In this document: one piece after another, positions 58,001-64,000 of the stretch | Layout of the letters: each line of letters starts with the position of its first letter | Numbering within the stretch: the first letter of the stretch is position 1 | Assembly: GCA_012845835.1 (NCBI GenBank) | Contig: JABAKD010000029.1 | Coordinates: 13,940,392 to 14,004,391, forward strand | Source: Undaria pinnatifida | Lineage: Eukaryota; Sar; Phaeophyceae; Laminariales; Alariaceae | Direction of reading: 5' to 3' | Length of the DNA: 64,000 nt | Made by a program: the position numbers and the translations under genes | The notes under the pieces: generated by a model | Database searches by the model: none | Seen by the model: only the letters and a program-made list of their open reading frames with translations | Told to the model about the DNA's origin: nothing

Positions 58001-59373
58001 CACGAAACATTGGCAGTACCCATGGTGCGTGTCAATCGGGGTGTCGACTAACGGAAAGCTAGCCGCCAGCAAACAGACCGGATGGGGGTGACGCAAGAAA
58101 GTACCCAGGATGCGTGCCATCGGTGTGCCTAATAATGGAAAGATAGCCCACAGCGAACAGTCAAAATGGGGGCCATGCAAGAAATAAGGGTTTATGTGCC
58201 TCCGTATCCAGAAACGCAGCAGTAGCAGCAGCAGCAGCTGCAGCAGCAGCGGTACGGCGAAGATAAGATGATAGATGTGAACGGCGGACCTGAAACAGAT
58301 CAAACGTATCCGAAGGCACAAAAAAAAAGAATAACGAGGCAGCCGTCGAGCAAGAACGAAGAACATGAAAAAAAACTCGAAACTAAATAAAACAAAAATA
58401 GCCACTAGCCACCGCGCCAATAACCGGGGAAGTAGCACCGACCAGTTCATCGTTTGGCCTGTACAGCACAAAGGGCTTCATGGGGAGGGTAGGAGAAAAC
58501 GGCTTGGAAGGGCATCAAAACAGTATGTAGCAAACGAAGTCTGTATGTGTACTGCTACAGTATTTGACTTGGCACAGCAGTCTAGCAGACTGAACGTAGC
58601 GTCGTTTTTTCGGGGAGCACCGCGTCTCGGCGCCTATACGACCACACCAAGTGAGCACACACGATACCAGGTAGGATGATGTATGGAATACGCGAGTTGT
58701 CGTTATACAAATGAGTTAATGTTTGTTGTTCTCTTTTTCATCCCTTTTATTAACCTCGCACTACATTCGCGTTTCCTCCCAGTAGAAACTTAGATCCGGG
58801 GTCACATAGCGGGCTCTCCTCCCCCCTCCCGACAACGGTACGTAGCCTTCATTTGTACCGCGAGAAGAATTCAGCATGGTCTTTCCTGGTCGACTCGCGT
58901 CGAATTGTGATCACCAGGTATTGATAGGGCAAAGCATAGAAAAGGCGACATGTGGCGTGATTTCCACGGATCACCGATATAACGGGAATGTTTTTCGCCA
59001 CTTCCCTACCACATCCTATGTGAGAGGCGTTTTCTTTCAGGGGTTTTCACGGGCCATGACCCGTCCGGCGGGTCGGGCCAGAAAGTTTCCATAATTTCGT
59101 AGGGCGAGTCGGATCGGGTCAAAAGGTGATCGAGGTCTCATGGGACGGGTCGAGTCGGGTCGGGTCGGGTCGGGTCACCCTGATCCGACCCGACTCTCAA
59201 GGAGTGACCCTACCCGGTGAAAACTCTGTCGTTTTTTTTATCGCCTCTCGCTGCTCACCTTTTTCCTAACCTGTAACAACGCGGAGACACCGAAGTCCAA
59301 CACTCCGAACACAGGATCCACGAGCAAGTTCAGCCCGTTGACCTGGCACATCCAGCCGTTGCCCTCCAGGTAC
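49011..59373 (-). CDS. MBL-fold metallo-hydrolase (At1g30300-like), six exons, N-terminus missing
   Basis: Exons in transcript order: 59373-59259, 57641-57551, 53549-53467, 53108-52934, 50155-50020, 49212-49011. All six phases agree, giving about 266 aa. The reading closely follows the plant/algal metallo-beta-lactamase-fold hydrolase represented by Arabidopsis At1g30300, usually considered plastid-targeted. In order: YLEGNGWMCQVNGLNLLVDP, FGVLDFGVSAL, then FLVITQGFDDHCHPPTIQAL with the DDHCH metal-ligand motif, ATTGPTLGPPWQQAENGYF, GGTLYMEPHLIFDESEL, ADVVIAPVV and a C-terminus ending VPEVAKAISVWP. The substrate is unknown for the family. Exon 59373 starts in mid-codon (needs two bases from an upstream exon), so the start and any transit peptide lie at higher coordinates and were not found. 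Introns are rich in copies of this gene's own exon edges. Confidence 0.82.
49916..50013. repeat. Copy of the exon 50155-50020 donor region
   Basis: CACCCTCCGCAGACGAGTGG then AAAGGGGGCAAT repeats the true donor edge at 50017-50047 (CACCCTCCACAGACCAACGG then AAAGGGGCCAAT), about 100 bp away. Its left side is a C-rich tract (49826-49905). Confidence 0.7.
51197..51475. mobile_element. Nested foldback elements
   Basis: The inner element (51243-51426) has perfect-looking inverted ends, TACAGTAGGTGGCCCTATAT and its complement, with GTGCGGG/CCCGCAC repeated inside. It splits a relic of the 24483-24868 family (TTACGGAGGACCATAGTAAT on the left, TACCTCCAATTTTTACTAGC on the right). Both lie in an intron of the MBL gene. 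Confidence 0.7.
52683..52864. mobile_element. Second copy of the CCCTATATAGTGC foldback family
   Basis: Ends GTAGTGGTCCCTCTATAGTG and CACTATATAGGGACCTCTAC are inverted. The interior has several CGGCACTA motifs, as at 51243-51426. It ends 70 bp from the MBL exon 52934-53108. Confidence 0.7.
54350..54440 (+). repeat. Poly-G-linked dispersed repeat, copy 3
   Basis: A G-rich run (54327-54357) precedes CTCATTTGTTGCTTGCC, then GACCACGCATCCCTTTCGAG. Confidence 0.65.
54750..54835 (+). repeat. Poly-G-linked dispersed repeat, copy 4
   Basis: GGGGGGGAGGCG, then TTCATTTGTTGCTTGCC and GACCACGCATCCCTTTCGAG. It is probably part of the 395-bp tandem duplication of copy 3. Confidence 0.6.
55955..56590 (-). 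repeat. Three extra copies of the DDHCH exon of the MBL gene
   Basis: The exon 57641-57551 recurs near 56590-56508, 56290-56205 and 56005-55955 on the minus strand (GGCTTCGACGACCACTGCCA in the best). The 56508 copy has a 2-bp insertion. The 56205 copy stays open (ASSLITKVLDDHCH) but its donor is GC, not GT. The 55955 copy reads DDRCH with a weak donor. Confidence 0.75.
56410..57545 (+). repeat. ~46-57 bp satellite in an MBL-gene intron
   Basis: Units contain AAGTTAAGTCACAACCCTAA, TCAATAGCG and TTTTCACTTAATCCAT; roughly 20 copies with length variants. The array is interrupted near 56510-56740 by exon-derived and other repeats. Confidence 0.9.
57655..57815 (+). repeat. ~65-bp repeat, three units
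   Basis: CCAGCCAATAGGAGGGA, then AACGCGGCGTAATT and CGCAGCAGCCAGTCAGAGTG, repeated with changes immediately upstream of the DDHCH exon. Confidence 0.75.
59043..59222. repeat. Pentamer element copy 2 with TTCACGGG-type inverted ends
   Basis: Starts TTTTCACGGGCCATGACCCG and ends CTACCCGGTGAAAA. The interior has a short (GGGTC)n run and CCGACCCGACTC, as at 18830-19300. It ends about 35 bp from MBL exon 59259-59373. Confidence 0.65.
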
Positions 59374-59859
59374 CTGCGTCGTTCCAGATGGAAATGGCAG
59401 GATACGGCAATTCTGGTTTTCAGAAGTAACAAAATGTACTGTAGCTCTCGCTAGGAACTCGCGCTGCTGGATACTATTGGGATTGTCGTCACCGCACCCC
59501 ACCCCAGCCCAACCAAACCCAACTCAACCCAACCCAACCCAACGCAACGCAACGCCCCGCAGGGCGGCAATAAAATCAGGCGAAAAAACACCGCCACGGG
59601 GCGAAGTCAGAGGAAGGTGTGCGAACAAAAAAAAAACAAAATACCCCGGGGCATTCTACAGAAAATTGCTGGTGTTGGGGCGGGGGTATTGTAGAACCAG
59701 TCCACCACCTCACCCCAATACAGTTCCTCAAGGCGACAGAGTAGCAGCATGATAATCGTGTGGTGGCCCCTCTGGTATGTGCCTGGTACACAAGAAGAAA
59801 ATCACTCCCGCCAGAAATGAATGGAGGAACGACGTACCAGGCACTTGGTTCCGACTACC

Positions 59860-60133
59860 ATTATTGAGCGATTTTGCGGTACCCCCCGCCCCCCCCAACC
59901 AAACCAGCGTTTTTTTTTTTCTTTAACGAACGTTTCATGGCTGCTCGACACGAGCAAGGATGCTATAGAAAAAAACATCTTCATATATTTTCTTGCTTAC
60001 AAAGGACCATCGAATGATGACGTCAAGGTGGCAAGGGGCACTGCTGTGTTTCAAGGGGTACGGCGGCGAGCTGGTTTCAAAAACGGCGATTGTGTTAACG
60101 AAAAGTTGGGGGGGGGCTACCGCAGTAAGACTC
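59860..60133 (+). mobile_element. TIR-bounded MITE, copy 3 (diverged)
   Basis: The interior matches copies 1 and 2 (AACGTTTCATGGCTGCTCGA, AAGGGGCACTGCTGT, AACGAAAAGTTGGGGG). The 5' end is eroded; the 3' end is CTACCGCAGTAAGA. Confidence 0.6.
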
Positions 60134-60254
60134 CATTATTTTCTACAATTATTTGTTGTTGATGTTTATTCACCCTGGCAGCATCCACGGGGGGTGATGG
60201 GAGTCATATATCTTCAAAGACTAATGAAGGTGTTCAAAAACGAGCGGCTGGTGT

Positions 60255-60335
60255 ATCACGCAGCTTACAAAGATGAGTATCGACCCTTCAATTTACCGAA
60301 CTCACACACCGTTGACGTGCTTAAAACAGTCTAAT
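60255..60335 (+). repeat. IDPKFV-type module, copy 6
   Basis: CGCAGCTTACAAAGATGAGT then ATCGACCC...CCGAACTCAC; the frame is shifted after the fourth codon. Confidence 0.5.
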
Positions 60336-60509
60336 AAAAATAAACAAAAACCTCGAAACTCGAAACTTGCAAACGACGATTGAATGAACGAAAACAACCA
60401 CTATTGAAAGAATGAGAACGAAAACACCGGTGTACGCGTATTGTGCGCGGACCGCCTACAACAGTGCTCATTAGCGATAGCGACGGCACGTGACAGTCAA
60501 AACTACTCG

Positions 60510-61115
60510 TCAGGCACTGTAGATGGTGCACGTATTTGACCACGCAGCTCCCTGTGCCGCTCGTGCTGTCGCGGATTGCGTGCATGTTCATCGTTGTCAT
60601 CGGCCATGCGTCTACTGGCCTCTCTATCGCGCATCCTCCTACAGACCTCTTTTTCTACTTCGTTCTCTAATTGTTGTTTCCACGTCTTCTCTTCCCGTGT
60701 ACCGTCTTCCCCCCTAGCCCCATCCGAGCTAGGGGGGAAGTCGGTACATGGGAAGCGGAGAGGTGGAAACAATGATTCGAGAGCGAAGTAGAAAAGCAGG
60801 TCGGCAGGAGGATGCGCGATAGAGAGGACAGTACACGCATGGCTGATGACAGCGAAAAACATGCAAGCAATCCGCGACAGCATGAGCGGCACAGGGAGCT
60901 GGGTGGCCAAAACGGGACGGAGCTAGGGGGGAAGAGGGCACATGGGAAGCGGAGAGGTGGAAACAAAAATTCGAGAGCGCCGTCAGGAAATAAGTCCGTA
61001 AGAGGATGCGCGGTTGGAAAGGGCAGTAGATGCATGGCTGATGACAACAATGAACATGCAAGCAATCCGCGACAGCACGAGCGGCACAGTGAGCTGCGTG
61101 GCCAAGACATGCACC
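60510..61115. repeat. Three ~190-bp units, the first inverted (head-to-head)
   Basis: Unit 1 (60510-60727) is the reverse complement of units 2 (60728-60917) and 3 (60918-61110). They meet at CCCTAGCCCCATCCGAGCTAGGGG, so units 1 and 2 form a large palindrome. All keep an open frame encoding variants of MADDNxEHAxNPRQHERH. No start or splice context is clear. Confidence 0.75.
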
Positions 61116-61299
61116 CTCCAGCGCGAGCCACGGAGCAGCATGCGCCAACCTCGCGAACGCCGGGGGGTTTCCTATGAGACGGATGCCTGTGGGGGGCGGG
61201 AGAAATTGGCCACGGAATATTTAAAAAGAAGATAGCTGCACAACAGAGCCGAATCCAAGAGGCGGAGAGGTGGGAAGCCGGAGGCTGAGGCCCGCAGAG

Positions 61300-63890
61300 C
61301 CTACAGCCGAGGGCAGATATTGGACGCATCAGACGGGGGGGGGGGGGGCGAGGAAAGGTGGGAAGGAAGCAATAGGGGCCAGCTCACTGACCCAACTGCC
61401 GAGGACGGATATTGGGTGAGTGAGAAGGCAGGGTCTGAGGTGAGGAGGTGGCTACCGGGAGGGAGAGGCAAACGCCAGCAAAGGGATCCAACGGCCGAGG
61501 ACGACTGGTGGGCTAGTGAGCCAGAGAGTAGAGGCCCGCGGACGGGGCAACCAGCCGAGGACGGCGATGGGGTGACGACGGGAGGAAGGGCCAAAGGGGG
61601 GCCTAGCGGGGAGGGGGGGGGGGGGGGGGGGAAGGGGATCAGGTGGGGGGCACCAGGATGGGAAGACAGGGAAGCAGCACGGGCGTGGAAGTGAAGGGGA
61701 AGGTTTGGAGGAGAGGGGTAGAAGTGGGGAAGCAGGGAAATAGACAAGAACTCAGGGCCCAGCTTTTTTTTCAGGCAGTCGGAACCACCACCATGGACGC
61801 AGGTGATGGACATGGGGATGAACATGTGGGGGGTAGTCATGGCAGACGGCGGCATACCGCCGTGGCGTTCGGTGAAGGAACGGGCGGTGTCATCGCTGCG
61901 TAGCGAGAGTTTTTTTACGAACAGAAAGGGGGAAGGAAAGGGGACCTGATGGGTTTTTACGACCTCGATCTGACCATGTCCTCAAGGATGGGAGAAGTCG
62001 GGGAAGCGGAGGAGCGAGGGTGGGACGGCATTGCCAGACCTGGTGGAGGCCACATTGGGGCTTATACCGCACATGGCGAAACTCGCGACAGACGAGCACA
62101 AAAAGATGGAACGGGAAGCGTAAGGCCGGGTGGAAACGCAATGGGGGAAGCCGTTTCAAAGCACAAAGGAGAGCGTACACAAATACTATTTTTTGTGACA
62201 AACAGGAGGGCGGTAGAGTCGGAGTCCTTCCGGGAAGAGTTCGTGACGCGTTTCAATGTGGACCTAGCGGTGTTGAGGCAAGCAGTGCGGATGCAAGCGC
62301 TGAGTTTGAACCGGAGGGGGAACACGCGACCGACGGCGAAAGAGGCCGGGCCCCTGCCGGTCTCGGAATTCAACGCCGCGTCGGCGTGGCTGGAAGTGGC
62401 GCCGCTAAATACATGAAATGGGGGGGTAAGTGGAGGGGTGGGGGTGGGGGAAGGGGGGAGGGGGGGGGGGGACGAAGATAGCAACCGGTGGGAAGAAGGG
62501 GGGGCGGTGCGGGGGGGGAGGGGGGGGGGGGGGGTACTCATTTGTTGCTTGCCTTAGTCATTTGACCATTGACCACGCATCCCTTTCGAGACAGAGCACC
62601 GCCGTTCCTACTCCTAATATGGCAAGAGAACGGAAGGGGGAGGAGAGGAAGGAACGGGGGGGCATCAGAAAATTTTTTTTTTTTAGAACGACGGGTTTTG
62701 CCCGTACATAGAGAAGGGGGGTTGTAAGTTTGAGTCCGGGGGCGAGAATGGGGGCGGGGAGAGAAGCGTTCCGCACCGAGGGGGGAGGGGAAGGGTGAGA
62801 AGAAAAACAAGAAGTAAACTAAGACAAGGGCTCTGCGGGAGCGCAGGGCCAGTCCGATACCGAGGACAAGCGGGGCCCCGATCGACGCGTGTGAGCACAG
62901 CGAGGGTCACCGCGCGGACCGGAAACGCTGGGAGACCAACGTCGCGGTGGTGGGGCCGATACCAGGGTCGGTCAACCCCATCACCTCAGGTGAAGCAAAA
63001 AGGAGGAGTGCGGGGGGGGTAGGGGAGAGGGGTCAGAGAGGGGAACAGAAGGAGGGGGTGGGGTACAAGCGAGAGTTAGGGGGGTGACAGTAGGTTGCGG
63101 GAGGGAGGGGGGAGGACGCGAAAAGAGGCTCGCGAACGCGGGGGGGCGGGGAGGAAGTGTACGGCAAAGGGGCCGCGCACGACCAGGAAGGGGGGGGTTG
63201 TGGCAATGGGGTCGAAGGGCTGCGAGGAAAAGGACCGCGCAGGGAAAAGGGCGGGAGGGCAACGGCAGTCAGGATTCACAAAAGAAAGGAGGGTCTAGTG
63301 GCAAAGGGGCCGCGCAAAAACGGGGGAGGGGGATGCACGGCAAGTTGGCCGTACACGACCAGGGAGGGAGGGATCACGGCGACGGGGCCGCGCACGACGA
63401 GGAAAGATGAGCCAGTGGTAACGGCGCCGAAGGGCTGCGAGGCAAAAGGGCCGCGCGGGAAAAAATAGAAGGAAGGCAACGGCAGCCAGGCTGCGCAAAG
63501 GGGAAAGCGGGGGGGGTTGCGGCAAGGGCTCGCGAAAAGAGGAAGGAGAGGGGTGGGCGGCAACGGGGCCGCACATGTTCAGGGAGGGGGAGCCCTCGGC
63601 AACCGGGCCAAGGGCGTGGCAAAGGGGTCGTGCACAGGGGCGGAGGGAGAGAGCGCGGCAACGCGACCGAGCACGATCAGACAGGGGAACAACGGGAGGC
63701 AATCCTACGGTGGAGGGGGGGGATGGCGCGCCTGAGGAAGACGGGGGAAGACGCAGATGCGAGAGATCGACTGGTGGGAAGATGTTACGAAGGAAAGGAG
63801 GAGGTGAGGGGAAAGTGGTGTGGGGGTTGGGAGGAGAGCTGCTCGCACCGCACATTGACGTAGGGCGGGCGACGGATTTTTTTACGGGAA
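61300..63890. other. Purine-rich plus-strand region with minisatellites
   Basis: Long G runs (61335-61348, 61613-61632, 62455-62470, 62517-62536) and degenerate ~45-80 bp repeats at 63100-63680 (GGGGCCGCGCACGACCAGG). Some blocks look mildly coding (for example 62210-62400, ESFREEFVTRFNVDLAVLRQ), but frames and splice sites do not connect into a gene. The missing first exon of the MBL gene may lie here or beyond. Confidence 0.45.
62512..62625 (+). repeat. Poly-G-linked dispersed repeat, copy 5
   Basis: A run of about 17 G then TACTCATTTGTTGCTTGCC, GTCATTTGACCATTGACC and CGCATCCCTTTCGAGACAG, the cleanest copy of the family. Confidence 0.75.
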
Positions 63891-63903
63891 CAACATAATA
63901 TCG

Positions 63904-64000
63904 ACCAGGTCGCACTGCTGGAGCAGATAGCGACAGTGGGCATGCCGGCGGACGCAGGCCCGGGAGGTAACCTCAAGCGGGAGTTGGCATATGGAAATCG
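63904..64000 (+). CDS. Possible partial exon at the right edge
   Basis: After an acceptor-like ATATCGACCAG the plus strand reads VALLEQIATVGMPADAGPGG and onwards to the window end without a stop; a GTAACC at 63966 could be a donor. Composition changes abruptly from the G-rich repeats. The family is not recognised and the block is short. Confidence 0.25.

Noticed and set aside
57962-58471. 169-codon minus-strand hydrophobic frame suggesting a membrane protein
   Set aside because: Lies in an MBL-gene intron; Leu/Phe stretches come from CAG and poly-A runs on the plus strand.

Overview
This is eukaryotic nuclear DNA with few genes, long introns and a very high repeat load. The best guess for the source is a stramenopile alga, most likely a brown alga. 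The reasons are spliced genes with kilobase introns, a land-plant/algal type metallo-beta-lactamase-fold hydrolase, a chromodomain Ty3/gypsy element, and dense homopolymer G/C tracts and minisatellites. The assignment is inference from style and protein resemblance; no marker gene fixes the genus.

Three spliced genes can be reconstructed with consistent splice phases. (1) Cytosolic ribosomal protein uS7/RPS5 lies on the minus strand (5689-13811, five exons, 231 aa, first intron 5.5 kb). (2) A probable mitochondrial small-subunit ribosomal protein of the mS45/Bot1 type lies on the plus strand (14032-26779, nine exons, 352 aa). These two are divergent, with start codons only about 220 bp apart, so a cytosolic and a mitochondrial ribosomal protein gene probably share one promoter region. 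(3) An MBL-fold metallo-hydrolase of the Arabidopsis At1g30300 type lies on the minus strand (49011-59373, six exons recognised, N-terminal exon missing). A fourth, unrecognised two-exon gene (259 aa) is at 34417-35768, minus strand. Weak partial exons are noted at 938-1619 and at the right edge.

The rest is mobile and repetitive DNA. At 39517-48065 is an LTR element with two 269-bp LTRs. Its minus-strand integrase has the zinc finger, DDE triad, GPY/F module and chromodomain, followed by a Tudor-like C-terminal segment, but no reverse transcriptase is visible. An older, LTR-less relative is at about 30140-33770. At 36570-36939 is a miniature LTR retrotransposon (TRIM) with 81-84 bp LTRs and PBS and PPT signals; its PBS begins with the same bases as that of the large element. 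Smaller families are a tRNA-derived SINE (three copies), a CAA-tailed SINE-like family (three), a TIR-bounded MITE (three), two foldback families, a TTCACGGG-bounded pentamer element (two), a poly-G-linked repeat (five), and a short module able to encode an IDPKFVxLTADV-like peptide (six). Satellite arrays are at 2635-3722, 21776-22380, 27236-29420, 34298-34435, 36940-37246 and 56410-57545.

The most unusual pattern is that at least six exons in the three reconstructed genes have decayed tandem copies of their own exon-intron junctions in a neighbouring intron. These arrays look like satellites seeded from splice junctions. In one case, the metal-binding exon of the MBL hydrolase, an extra copy still keeps an open reading frame.
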